A stretch of 64,000 nucleotides of DNA, taken from Microcyclospora pomicola. Its lineage: Eukaryota > Ascomycota > Dothideomycetes > Capnodiales. Positions 1-9,941 of the stretch are shown here, in pieces. The position numbers were made by a program, and so were the translations under genes. The stretch is taken from positions 248,001 through 312,000 of the forward strand of contig NHNY01000028.1 of assembly GCA_002786065.1 (NCBI GenBank). Direction: 5' to 3'. Position 1 is the stretch's first letter. Each line of letters begins with the position of its first letter. The notes below the pieces were generated by a model, which worked only from the letters and a program-made list of their open reading frames with translations, searched no databases and was not told where the DNA came from.

Positions 1-1313
1 ACACATAGGTATGCGAAGATCACCATGGCCACCGGATCGTTGTCCTGCAACAGCTGAATGAATGCTTCCGGTGCTCTTGCCGTGAACATCAGTGCCATAT
101 CACGTAGGCTGAGCGACTCCGGATCTGTGTAGGCAACGGACCAATTCCGTCGCAGCAGGCCTAGCGCTTCTAGACAGCATGGGTCAACATGTATCTCCGT
201 CAGAGTGAGGAGGGCAATTTCCAAGTCGCGAAGTTGGGCATCGAATGGATTATTCTCGTACTTCAAGTCCTCGTGAAAGCAGAGTCGAGCGACGTCACGG
301 GCATGCATGGCGTTCGCGACTGATCCTGGGCGGCCGTGCGGATATACGGCCGCGCGACCATGTCTCTGTATCCGAATCCACTCCGGTAGCACCGACTCTG
401 TTGGAGAGAACTTGCTCTGACCTGCCATGTCCTCGAGCTGTAGTCTGGAAATGCAGCCCATGGTCATCAGACGCTGGAAGTTCCAATGAGTGAAGAACGT
501 ATCTGTTGTGACATTGGGTGACGACATAGTGAATAAGGAGACAGCCTTGTGCCGGTACTTGGCAGCTTCAATACTGTAGAGCCGCCGTGAAGGAGGGTGC
601 TGATAAGCTATGTGACTGGCAGTCACGCTGAGGATGGCGTACCGTAAAGACTCCACGGCCATGCAGGTGGAGATCATCTCGTCCCTCCAGGAGGATCGGG
701 TGCTTTGGGTAGGAAGCATGGCCTGGAAACTGCTCTCGCCAAACTCCCGAGTCAGCAGCCACTCTATCGCTGTCTCATTCACGTTGTCGCATGGAGGCGG
801 CGTAAGCACTATCCTTGAGTCGGAAACAGCTGCATGATTTGAGGCTACAGGCTGGGTAACAGTAGCGTTGCCATCAACGATGAAATAACGTAAGCTGCTG
901 CCACGGAAGAAGCTCTGAATGGTGACCTTTCGACAGCGCAACGCATTCGCGCCTTTGCCGCGACTGAGGGTGGGATGATCGGTGCGCCAATGTGCCTGCA
1001 TGCGTTTTCCGGTCTGGCAGAGATGATGGCAATCCGTTACGCAGCACTCGAAGCCTTTGTTGATAGCCAGGCCTGGCAAGGGAGCGCTTTCAGGTTCGGG
1101 GTAGATGACTTCGTCTAGGTTGGCCAGCTTCAGCTTCAAGGCTGCATCGACGTATGGCGATCGGTCGGCGCGACTGAGACGGTGGATACACTTCAGATGG
1201 CGGTCCAGCGCATGCGGGAGCACGCAATAGCCACAGGTCACACAGAGCAAGACACGGTATATGCGGAGATGGCGAAGCTTGACGACATCCTGAGTTGGCT
1301 CGGCGGCGGACAT
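1..1313 (-). CDS. OrsD-type (DUF3505) plus fungal transcription-factor-domain regulator, 3' end outside window
   Basis: A single open frame runs without a stop from an ATG at 1313 to the left edge (about 437 codons); an in-frame TGA lies just upstream of this ATG. Residues about 15-125 resemble the OrsD/DUF3505 domain: a YRVLLCVTC..YCVLP segment, a LPHALDRHLKCIH zinc-finger-like stretch, then PLPGLAINKGFECC and a second C2H2-like H-W-R-T-D-H. The rest resembles the fungal-specific transcription factor C-terminal region: LRYAILSVTASHIAYQHP, a Y-R-H-K-A-V block, and near the edge DNDPVAMVIFAYLC, which matches the DPVALVILAHY signature of Upc2-like factors. Such two-part proteins are probable nuclear regulators, often near secondary-metabolism genes; target and ligand are unknown. 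The OrsD name comes from the orsellinic acid cluster, but no such cluster is visible here. The stop lies beyond position 1, so total length is unknown. An undetected intron is possible because the frame happens to stay open throughout. Confidence 0.8.
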   Translation of the reverse strand, partial: MSAAEPTQDVVKLRHLRIYRVLLCVTCGYCVLPHALDRHLKCIHRLSRADRSPYVDAALKLKLANLDEVIYPEPESAPLPGLAINKGFECCVTDCHHLCQTGKRMQAHWRTDHPTLSRGKGANALRCRKVTIQSFFRGSSLRYFIVDGNATVTQPVASNHAAVSDSRIVLTPPPCDNVNETAIEWLLTREFGESSFQAMLPTQSTRSSWRDEMISTCMAVESLRYAILSVTASHIAYQHPPSRRLYSIEAAKYRHKAVSLFTMSSPNVTTDTFFTHWNFQRLMTMGCISRLQLEDMAGQSKFSPTESVLPEWIRIQRHGRAAVYPHGRPGSVANAMHARDVARLCFHEDLKYENNPFDAQLRDLEIALLTLTEIHVDPCCLEALGLLRRNWSVAYTDPESLSLRDMALMFTARAPEAFIQLLQDNDPVAMVIFAYLC

Positions 1314-2196
1314 GATGAGGCGGTCGATGGTGGGTGCATCTCACCGATGAGCGACGTTGAGTCTTCAAGACAGGCGGTCGGGTCAGGTCATGTATGTATT
1401 TCTACATGTAATCGACTGCGAGCATAATCCGGTCTTGTACAACTGTCGACACTAGGTTGCTAAGCGGTACATCCAAGGTGATCTGCAGATGAGAGTTTAG
1501 GGACCGCCCCCTCTAGCGCCTTCCTCCATGATCCTTCCCCTCGTGAGCGGCACCCATCACCTACGGACCCGGGGACAAATCCTCGTCCGAACGTTCTATG
1601 CAGACTGTAGACGCGGGATCTACAACCGATTGACAGTTCTATGTTGACCGTGAGGGACGGTTGATCCGATCCTTCCGAAAGACGCAACCTTAGGAATCAT
1701 ATATGTATAGATCCGCTTAGCTCAACTGGTACATGATTGTACTCCCTACTCAGGTCAACGTCTGCGATTTGTCCCGAAGAGCGATGGACACTCATGTCCC
1801 GCGATACTTGGCCATACACGTGATCTCGGAGAGAGATGTGTGGACCACAGTAATGGACTACCGCCTTACACTCCAGGCAACTACGTGAGTCGTTATATGC
1901 CCTGGATCCTTCAGGAGCGTAGATTCGTGATCCTATTGTGGGCATCATAAGGAACTGCTACCTGCCAGCACATACATATCTTTGATTGGATGATAATAGT
2001 CTTGTCGGACTCTTCTACGATCTGGGCCCAGCTCCGCTAGATCAGAAACGATCGCCAAGGCTTGCTTTGGAAACTCGAGTCTCGAGATGAGTTACCGTGA
2101 ACTGTGATACCCACACCAACGACGGCGTAGACGCGTGGATTCGTAGACATTTGCAACGACATCAACTTTGACATTTACGTACTATGTACCCCCACT
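1314..2196. other. Intergenic: upstream of the OrsD-type regulator and downstream of the cutinase
   Basis: I see no convincing gene here. The reading frames are short and lack family motifs. The stretch holds the promoter of the leftward regulator (starting at 1313) and the 3' flank of the cutinase (ending at 2197). A tRNA A-box-like string near 1717-1731 is discussed under rejected items. Confidence 0.6.
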
Positions 2197-2978
2197 TCAA
2201 GCGGTCTTGCTAAGCAGAAACTTGGTGGCGTTGGCCTGGAAATACTGCGTTGCGTTCAGATGGATGGCTTGTGCATTCGAGGCAGTGCCCGAGTCGCAGA
2301 CCCGATCGCCCGACTCGCAAAAACTCCTGATACGGGTGGGGAACTGCGAGTTCAGGTACTGGTAGATCGGGGCACCACCAGCGACAGTTCCATTCAACCC
2401 GTCAGCAGCGCCGCTGCCAGAGTCAATAGGTTCGAAGAAGTCCTGAGCCAGCGGGTCGGCGAACAGAACACCGGCAGTGACTGCGAGTAGTGTGTCAGTG
2501 GGTAATCATCCGGTGACGGATAAGCTCGGTACTCACTTCGCTTCGGGTTCCTCAGCTTGGTCGCACCACCAATCGCAGTGCTCATGACCTGGGCACCCTG
2601 ACTATAGCCTACAATGAAGACCTCACCGGCAGCGCAAGCTTTGGTGTAGTTGTTGACCGCATCCTGCAACGCGGTGACACCCATGCTGACGGATTGCGCG
2701 TACAGGCCCGTGGTCGGGTTCACGGCCGGATACTGGATGGCTTGGACGTACGAGTTACCGCCCGCCTTCTTGACGATCGCGTTCATCGTATCGTTCATTG
2801 CAGTCGTGAAGTTGTTGTACCGGGGATTTGGCCCCAGGGTCATCTGCGAAGTGTCCGTCTGGCGCACACCGAACACGACAGCTGGAGCACAGGTGACTGC
2901 GCGCGCCTGAATCGCCATCGGATTCGCCGAGATGGACGACGCGAAGGCCAGGAGGAGGGACAGCTGGGGGAAATGCAT
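2197..2978 (-). CDS. Secreted cutinase / acetylxylan-esterase-like serine hydrolase
   Basis: Two exons, 2978-2537 and 2480-2197, join across a 56-nt intron (gtgagt..gcag) to give 241 residues. Residues 1-18 form a signal peptide ending SISA, so the enzyme is secreted. The cutinase fold is supported by the GYSQG nucleophile elbow (Ser126), the GDRVC block (Asp206) and His221 in AIHLN, which give a Ser-Asp-His triad. Four cysteines sit where cutinases form two disulfides: C30 with C115, and C202 with C209. Family members hydrolyse cutin, other polyesters or acetyl groups on xylan. The early FGVRQT segment is closer to acetylxylan-esterase-like members (FGARxT) than to classical cutinases, so the substrate is uncertain. 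Several N-x-S/T sites suggest glycosylation. The intron falls after codon 147, between the nucleophile and the acid residue. The gene stands alone and fits a plant-associated or saprotrophic lifestyle. Confidence 0.93.
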
Positions 2979-3694
2979 CTTTGAGTTTCGCCAAGATACC
3001 AGAAATAGGTGTGATGTTGCAGAGGGGGTCGTGTCCGAGGAGGCGGAGTATGATATTGATGAGCGTGATGATGATACTGCTGCTTTCCTTTGCTTGGAAA
3101 TTCAATTCATGGGGCCTGAGAAGCCCTTTTGTAATCCTTGGAGACCTGCTAGTGGAGTTGGTGGCTTGAGAACAGAACGTTCCGTCCTCTCAGACCATGT
3201 TGGAGGAACAATGTGTTCCACAACTCCTCACCATGAGAACGGCGCGCGGAAACGACATGCTGACATTCCGGCAGCTCAATCACAACATGCCGTGCTGGCC
3301 CGGATCGTCATCCATGCTCGGACGGTCCTAGATAGAAGGAATGCGGACCTCGACACGGCATGAGTCGTGATATGAAGATCATACTGGAACGGGGACGTCC
3401 TCCAGAAAGTTTAAATTCACGGGTCTAGATCTAGCTGCGACGCTAAGTATGCTAGCGTGATCATAGCTCCACGTGCGTTCGAGAAGGATGCACGTTGCAC
3501 GATCCTGGAGCGACGACTTGGACCTGTCGTATGTTCGGATTTAGATATCTGTTGGAACGGTCAAGACTCTCTCGCCGTTGGCTTGGAGCAAGTCTTGTAA
3601 CATGATAGTTGTATGCGGACCAGCACTCATATGATTGCGGGCGTTGTTTCATTGACACGTTAGATATTTCTCATTGCTGGATGTAAACTAAGGC
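2979..3694. other. Intergenic: cutinase promoter and MFS 3' flank
   Basis: No gene is supported. The stretch contains the upstream region of the leftward cutinase gene and the downstream flank of the MFS gene. Its short frames show no recognisable motifs. Confidence 0.6.
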
Positions 3695-5282
3695 TCATAG
3701 GGTGAGTCTGGCAGGAGATCCGACCACATTCCGCGAAACCCCTGTGCTACTCCCTTGTCGGTGTCTGTTCACTCGCACGAGATACATTACTTGCGCAGTT
3801 GCGGCAGTCAGCGCGAGCACCGCAAGTCCAAGACATACCCCGAAGCCCGTAGGATACCACGGCGACTCCCTGACTAGGTAGACCTTTGATCCAAGAATAT
3901 AACCGCAATTGCCTAAGGTTGTGACGGCTCCAAGGGTGACGCCGCGCCGCTTTTTACCAACCACGTTGTTGCTTAACCACGTCAATGTTGTAGCTTGAGT
4001 AGCGAAGTTCCCGCTGATCAGGAAGAAGCAGGCCATGAACCTGACCCCAACGCTGACGTGGCGGGCGGCAAGAAAGACGCAGTAAGCGATAATGACGAAG
4101 GTCAAGGCGCCGGCGCAGAAGGGATATCGCCGCTTGAAGTAATCAGCGGCGATGCCGTTCGAGACCACGAGCACGAATGCCGTCAAGTAGACTGGAATAG
4201 TCATGTATTGTGCCCTGATGGCTAGCCATCCTAGCTCTCTCAGGATCAGAGGTAAGAAGACGACTGAGGAGCTGGACATTGCAGTGGAACAGAAGTGAAT
4301 AACCGCGCTGGTGGTATGATTTAGCTCGAGGTTACAGGAAATTGTTAGACTGTGCACTCACTTGTAGTAGACCTTTGGGTCACGCATGACCTCTCGTAGT
4401 AGCGTACGGTTGTCGACAGCCGACGTATCTGCATCGGTGTCCGACTTCAGCATGTCCAGTATCATATGCTTCTCTTCAGGCCGCAGGAATCGCGCATGGG
4501 TAGGCCAGCCCGGTAGCAACAAGGCCGGAATCAGCGAGACCGTCAGGAGAATGCCTTCAAGGATGAAGAGCCATCGCCAAGCGGAGTAGCCCGCAACATC
4601 GTCCATATAAGCTATGGCATAAGCAAGAAGCTGTGGAACGTCAGCGAACGAGTGGTATCACAACTTCAATGCAATCATACTCACCCCCGCAAATGCGTTG
4701 GCGATCAAGCGACAAGCCAAGAAGCTGGCCATGCGCGTCTGCAAAGCATATCTCGGATACCAAGCGGCCAGGAAGTAGATTATGCCAGCCTGAATACCAA
4801 TCTGGCAGAGGCCAAGAAGCAAGCGACAGACGATGAGACCGGCATAGCTTTGTGTAAATCCTTGACATATTGTGACAACGCCTGCTTCGGGATCAGTCTT
4901 GCGTAATGAGCTGGTTAGAACAATGCCACTCACCACCCAGAAGTGTGAAGCCTGCTAAGAAAAGTGACGGTCGCGAGATACTCAAGAGGATGTTCGAAGG
5001 AAGGGCGAAGAGGATGCAGGGGATGTAGAACACAATGACGGCGGTGCTGAACTGCTGGCCGACCATGTGTAGACTCTCCTGGATCCCTTGCACGCGAGCA
5101 TTGCCGATGTTGACGGCGTCCAGCGAAGAAACGATTCCCAGCCAGTAGATGATGGGAAGGATACGCCAATCGACCTTTCTGATCGCGAGTCGCTCGTTCT
5201 TCTCCTGGATCGCTTCGTGTGAAGATTGTGAGGTGCTCCGGACCGAGATGGTGGTACGCCCAGGCTTGACGGTGATATCCAT
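3695..5282 (-). CDS. MFS transporter, anion:cation symporter (Dal5/allantoate-type) family
   Basis: Four exons, 5282-4934, 4881-4685, 4630-4362 and 4307-3695, are joined by three introns of 52, 53 and 54 nt with clean gtgagt donors, giving 475 residues. The protein starts MDITVKPG and has a soluble N-terminal segment of about 50 residues. About twelve hydrophobic helices follow. The fungal ACS signature begins with DWRILPIIYWLGIVSSLDAVNIGNA (helix 1), and LIVCRLLLGLCQIGIQAG is the helix-4 RxLLGxxExG-like element. GYSAWRWLFILEGI matches the conserved W-R-W-L-F-x-x-E-G after helix 6. Family members import organic anions such as allantoate, nicotinate, pantothenate or small peptides at the plasma membrane; the substrate cannot be read from sequence. 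Helix 1 has D-A-V-N where many relatives have D-R-x-N, so the usual Arg is absent. Neighbours give no pathway clue. Confidence 0.92.
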
Positions 5283-5343
5283 GATATGTATATTACTCCG
5301 GTAGATCCGTTCCAGAAAGATATCCAGAGACTTGTGCGTGAGG

Positions 5344-5357
5344 GTCTGTCAACAGAC
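5344..5357. promoter_or_regulatory. Short inverted repeat upstream of the MFS gene
   Basis: GTCTGT, a 2-nt spacer and ACAGAC form a perfect 6-nt inverted repeat. It lies about 62-75 nt upstream of the MFS start codon and next to a TATA-like string. It could be a binding site for a dimeric regulator, but one short palindrome in one promoter is weak evidence. Confidence 0.25.
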
Positions 5358-5366
5358 GGCTCGGAC

Positions 5367-5374
5367 TATATATA
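5367..5374 (-). promoter_or_regulatory. TATA-like element of the MFS gene
   Basis: TATATATA lies about 85 nt upstream of the MFS start codon at 5282, within the distance usual for fungal TATA boxes. Confidence 0.4.
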
Positions 5375-6136
5375 CAAAGCGCCAGAGCAAAGGATCGAGT
5401 TGTCAGCTACTCACACCACACACCCGGACAGCCACTGTTGGAAATGGACCCAAGAACTTTGCCAAGGCGAAGGAACAAGATGCATGAAGCTGACGATCCC
5501 AGTCGCTACAGTGCCACATCAAGAGTGATCCGCGGCTAAGGTAAGCAACATCAGTCCCGCGGTCCTCGTGGCGATGTTTCCAAGCACATACCACCACGCG
5601 ACAGGAATCCGCCTCGGGGACTGCTTCCGTCCAAACTTTCGTGCTGCTGATCGACAGCACGCTACGCTGACTAGATGTACCTTATTTCCTCCTCGGCTTG
5701 GCATGGAGCGCAGTATTACATAAGGCTACTATATTTAATTCAAAGCATTGGAGTCTTGCCAAGTATGCGCAGCCTTACAGTATGACCTTTGATTGATTCA
5801 ATTTCGTTACATGTGTGGTGTCCATCACTCTCACGAACAGATTGGAGAATAAGGTGGCCCTATATCTTCATCTGTGAGAGAAGCAGGACTTCATCCAGAC
5901 ACTGACTATCTACTCAAGCCGAAATTCAAGCGCTCTATCCTACTTAGCAATTCCATGCGACGATAGCTGATGCGACTTCTTTTATCTGGCTCGGGACATT
6001 TTTCAGAGTGCAATCACGACAGCCGTTGTGTCTCTCTGTGTGTAGGCTTCTCTTGACGGCAGTCGAGTTGCTTATATCGTTCAGCCTATGCATTCCAGCA
6101 TTAGCCTTGGAAAGTCGCGGTAAACTGCCAACTTAC

Positions 6137-6406
6137 TCATTGAAGCTCGATGTCGTCGTCGCTGGAGACTGCTACTGCGTGCATTCGCGCGTAACGAAGC
6201 TGCAGACATGCCACAGCGAGAGCTAGGCCAGCGAGGACAACGGCGATTGTGCCAAAGACAATAGTCTGCACAGCTTGATCGCTCCCATCGTCTTTCATTT
6301 CAGGAGCGGCTGCCGACGGCGTCAAGGTCTGGACAATGAGGACGAGAGTGCTGTTGTCGACTTTGGTGCTGGTGAAGACCGTGCGCGTGGTCGACACAGC
6401 CATCAT
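6137..6406 (-). CDS. Small single-pass membrane protein, unknown function
   Basis: This is an 89-residue frame starting MMAVSTTRTVF. It has a Thr/Ser-rich N-terminal half, a single strongly hydrophobic segment around residues 50-69 (IVFGTIAVVLAGLALAVACL), then a basic LRYAR stop-transfer and an acidic tail. This is the layout of a short one-pass membrane protein, probably with the N-terminus outside by the positive-inside rule. Small proteins of this shape are common in ascomycete genomes and have no assigned role. I do not recognise a named family. There is no neighbour in operon-like spacing. The main doubt is whether it is expressed at all; codon bias cannot be judged on 90 codons, and an upstream exon cannot be excluded. 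Confidence 0.45.
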   Translation of the reverse strand: MMAVSTTRTVFTSTKVDNSTLVLIVQTLTPSAAAPEMKDDGSDQAVQTIVFGTIAVVLAGLALAVACLQLRYARMHAVAVSSDDDIELQ

Positions 6407-7355
6407 GTCAAGTTTTGAGGCACGAAAGACTATGGCTGCTTGCGAAAGTAGAAGGCGAGGTCGACACGTTGATTGTGGTTAGAAGAGGTAAGAGGGGACG
6501 GCATCGTAAGGTAGGTATATATCTTGATGACATGGACGAGCACCGCCCTAGGACCTCAACGCATAGTAGCAGACTCGGGACCAAGATGGAGATGCTTTGG
6601 TGGTGCATGGTCGCAGAGCGCTTCTGACCGCCCAAATTTATCTTGATTGTGCGAGTCGTCGCGCTATTTGATCTGATCTCAGGCATGACTTGTGCAGCGC
6701 GGGCAAGTATCATGCTCGCAAAGGCAGATACATGGTGGTTGACAGAGTTGGGGAGGTTTATACCACCAGGATCATTCCTTTTTCGGAAGTAGACCCCTGC
6801 TAGATGCATACGAGGTGTTGCGGCTCACGATCTGACACACGCCGAAAAGAGTTCATGTCTGGCGGTGTTGTGTTGCTTGCGTACACAATCCAAGCAGTGT
6901 TATATGACAGTGGGATTGCAGATCTTGTGCCGTGCTGCAGGGTCAAATGGCAGCCAATTGTCTCGGATGGGTAGATATTAGGCGGTTTTGGTCAAGGCAG
7001 ACACGTGAACCACCACATTGTTGCTGCATTGGTCCGCAATTGGCCGCATTGCTTAGCAAGGTTCATGCGTGTGGCGCAGAGCATGTTCCCTGGTGACTCG
7101 ATATCGCCAAGATGGGAAAGATGTTGGTGGTTGACGCTGGTGAAGCTCGCGGAACCGCCAGCTCTTTTCCTAAACCGGATGCATGCATGATCATATCTCA
7201 CCACTACTCTTTCGATCAGTATAAGCCTCGACCTCTGACCAGGCTGGCGCGCGGCTTTGAGTTTAGGGATATACCTCTCCAAGGTGTCTAAAAGTCATCT
7301 CTCCTTCCACTCCACCTCTTCTGACTCCTATTATCACTGTCTGAGGTAGAACACC
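6407..7355. other. Intergenic: upstream of the C2H2-ankyrin gene
   Basis: I see no supported gene. One copy of the dispersed TAAGGTAGGTA motif lies at 6507-6517. The segment just before 7356 is pyrimidine-rich (ctctccttccactccacctcttc), as in many fungal core promoters. Confidence 0.55.
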
Positions 7356-8927
7356 ATGAACCGATCCAAGATGTACTCATGTCGGCAGTGCAACAGACGA
7401 TACTCGGCCGGGTCTTCATTAGATCGTCATATCAAAGCAAACCACAGTTGGAGACAAACGATGGTTCACTCTTGTTCCGTCTGTGCAAAGGTCTTCACAC
7501 GGTCCGATACGCTGCGACGACACAAGCAGAAGCACATCGGATCACCAAAGCGAGACAATACCTGTCCTCTATGTGGTTGGTTTGGCCGGACGGATTACCA
7601 GCTCAAACACTTACATACTTGTCTTGCAAAGGCCGTCAAGTGTGGTGACAAGATGACCCGTGTGGACGGTGTCGATCGATCCAACGGGAATGAAACGGAC
7701 AAGCGGCATACGACTCATGCGCTGCAATGGAGAATTGATGACCTAACAACGACTATTTCCAGCAGCGACAAGACCACATTGTCACAGAATATGGACCTAC
7801 CAATGGCATGTCGATTCATTGACGTCTCGCCGCCCGGGAAAGACAATGTCGTAAAGGCGGTATCACGCATTCTTGAGATCAGCATTCGGCTGAACGATAG
7901 AGAGTCTTGCGATCGCGCAATTGCAGCTGTCTACAATCTTGGACTGTCGATGAGCGACATATTTGGGACTGGAGAAGAGGACGAGGCACATGGCTCGTTG
8001 CTGATACAGGCTGTTCAATATGGCCAAACGCATGTCATTGAGAGTTTTCTGGCGCATGGTGCATATCCTGATGTGCGAGACATGTTCGAAGACTCATGCA
8101 TTCATCATGAGACCAACTCGCAGCACTTGAGTCGATTTTTGCAAGTCCTGGTACAATCTGGAACAGACATCAACATGGCAGGCACTGGAGGGAAGACTGC
8201 ACTTTGGAGAGCTGTGTCGAATGGTCAGATCAGGGTAGTGAAGTCATTGCTTGAGGCTGGCGCGGATCCTAGCCTGGGTACACCACTAGCAGCTGCGATA
8301 AAGGGAAATGATGAAGAAGCTATTATTGCACTGGTCAAAGCTGGTGCGAACCAGTGTGCACACGACATCAAGTGGACAGCTCTGATGTGGGCTGCGGAGA
8401 GTGGCCGAGTCGAGTGTCTGCAAATTCTTCTCGCCACGGATGCTTCACGAGAGAATCTTTGGAAGCGCGGTCCGAATCGAACTGCCGTCCAGATCGCACT
8501 TTATGAAGATCATTTGGATTGTGTCGAGGCACTGCTCCATGCTGGAGCTTCCTGCGAATCGTACGTGGACTTACTTGGGTTTGTAATCAATTGGGGCCAG
8601 AGTTGCCTCCCATGGACACTGTCCCGGGATAGTTCCAAAAATATCGCCACGGACGAGGTGTGGGCGGCTCTTATTCGATGGGTTGCTCGCATTTGGAGTC
8701 AGAAGTATTCTTCGCTGCTTGTGGACTTCCTGGTAGAACACGAAATCGACATCAGCAACCAGACAACAGAATTACTTCAGCATGCCTACCAGCAGAGGTG
8801 TGCCGATCGACACATGAAGCTCCATTCGTATCTGATAGACCACGGCGCAGACGTGAATGCAGACGAGGGAGTGGTATTGAACCAAGCACTGATGTCCTAC
8901 TTGCAGCTGGAGCACACACTGAGCTAA
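7356..8927 (+). CDS. C2H2 zinc-finger protein with ankyrin repeats; C-terminus probably frameshifted
   Basis: A single-exon frame of 523 residues. The N-terminus carries two C2H2 fingers: YSCRQCNRRYSAGSSLDRHI (residues about 7-28) and HSCSVCAKVFTRSDTLRRHK (about 37-58). A third Cys/His group, CPLCGWFGRTDYQLKHLHTC, follows at about 69-88. From about residue 195 onward are ankyrin repeats, with clear signatures such as GGKTALWRAVSNGQIRVVKSLLEAGADP, WTALMWAAESGRVECLQIL and DCVEALLHAGA. The combination suggests DNA binding plus a protein-interaction platform; the role is unknown. The annotated frame ends at TAA 8925-8927 in the middle of what looks like another repeat. The expected continuation (VLLAAGAHTEL) is present in the next frame up to a TGA ending at 9058. 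This suggests a one-base indel or sequence error near 8880-8890. No plausible intron bridges the two frames. Confidence 0.85.
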   Translation: MNRSKMYSCRQCNRRYSAGSSLDRHIKANHSWRQTMVHSCSVCAKVFTRSDTLRRHKQKHIGSPKRDNTCPLCGWFGRTDYQLKHLHTCLAKAVKCGDKMTRVDGVDRSNGNETDKRHTTHALQWRIDDLTTTISSSDKTTLSQNMDLPMACRFIDVSPPGKDNVVKAVSRILEISIRLNDRESCDRAIAAVYNLGLSMSDIFGTGEEDEAHGSLLIQAVQYGQTHVIESFLAHGAYPDVRDMFEDSCIHHETNSQHLSRFLQVLVQSGTDINMAGTGGKTALWRAVSNGQIRVVKSLLEAGADPSLGTPLAAAIKGNDEEAIIALVKAGANQCAHDIKWTALMWAAESGRVECLQILLATDASRENLWKRGPNRTAVQIALYEDHLDCVEALLHAGASCESYVDLLGFVINWGQSCLPWTLSRDSSKNIATDEVWAALIRWVARIWSQKYSSLLVDFLVEHEIDISNQTTELLQHAYQQRCADRHMKLHSYLIDHGADVNADEGVVLNQALMSYLQLEHTLS

Positions 8928-9058
8928 TCGCCGCGGAAATACTGCATTGGCTGCGTCAACATTGTACAGGGTTCTGGAAGGCAACCAGTCGGACAAAAGA
9001 GACAGTCCTAGTTCTTCAGCAGCATGGACTTCTCCTAGATATCACATTCAGCCACTGA
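8891..9058 (+). pseudogene. Out-of-frame continuation of the ankyrin protein
   Basis: In the frame +2 relative to the window start, 55 codons read DVLLAAGAHTEL, then IAAEILHWLRQHC, and end VLVLQQHGLLLDITFSH before TGA. LLAAGAHTEL is a textbook ankyrin helix-2/loop signature, in register with the last in-frame repeat (LIDHGADVNADEG). I read it as the original C-terminus of the gene starting at 7356, displaced by a frameshift. It could instead be a sequencing indel. Confidence 0.6.
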
Positions 9059-9941
9059 GTATGTGTAAGGTAGCCATGAGAGAATTCATGTATCTTAAGG
9101 AGGAGGCTGCATTCAATAGCTAATCAAGGGAAAAGAGCATCGCTAACTTCATGAAATCAAACATCCATGGATACTGAACAATTCGTGTCTTTGAAGGTAT
9201 ATGCAGCAGTCGCGTACGCACCAAAGTTTTCGTTGCTGACAAGTAATCGCCCACAAATTCACCTGGATCATCTGTCAACTATAAACGCTTGTCTTTCCAT
9301 TCCTACTCGATGTGGCTTTTTGGAGAAGGTATGAAGTGAAGTGAAGTAGCGAGCAAGATTGCAGTCCAACTATTCTCATCATCACAGTAGAAGCCCGGGA
9401 CCGCGCACAGACCTAAACGCCGCAATCAAATCGAACACAGTCGAGATGCGTCACGCGTTGTGCATAGTGCGCAGTAACATACATGATCCCGATTAGACAA
9501 CAGTCCTACATGTTTTGACTGAGGTAAAGTTTGGAAAAAGAAAGATCTGACTCTGGGAGATCGTGATAGATAGTACCCATCTTACTTATATACATGAGGT
9601 GTCCTTTAAGCATGTATCGAGTAAGACCAAATCTAGAAAGGGCCCAGTCGCAATGAGTACTCTTCACAGCACCGAGCATCTCTTGTTCACAGTGTATTTC
9701 ATTTCTCTTGCAACCGGTGCTACATGTAAAGAGGGGTATTGAACTAAGCAAGAAACAAATAATGCCCATCGAAAATCTGATCAGAGTGAGGTAACAATCG
9801 TCCTGGCTCGCTATATCTCCAGCACTCGCTTGCACTCTCCACTCTTTCGTTCTATAAGAAACGTAAAACGAGACCATCGAACCAAGCAGACAGGGAAGCA
9901 GCATGATGCAATCGCCGAGCTCACTAAGTCATGAAACATGG
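9059..9941. other. Intergenic between convergent ankyrin and C2H2 genes
   Basis: This holds the 3' flanks of the convergent genes ending at 9058 and 9942. A 132-codon leftward frame at 9506-9904 has two hydrophobic runs but no family signature, and I do not call it. Confidence 0.55.

Larger units (their letters stand above)
5283..6136. other. Intergenic: MFS promoter region
   Basis: Apart from the TATA-like and inverted-repeat elements near 5344-5374, I see no supported gene. The reading frames here are short and carry no domain signature. Confidence 0.55.

Noticed and set aside
1717-1731. TTAGCTCAACTGGTA resembles a tRNA D-arm/A-box
   Set aside because: No matching B-box (GGTTCGANTCC) follows at the right distance, and no acceptor or anticodon stem pairs convincingly.
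9506-9904. 132-codon leftward frame with two hydrophobic runs
   Set aside because: It lies in the convergent 3' region, has no family signature, and its composition is irregular.
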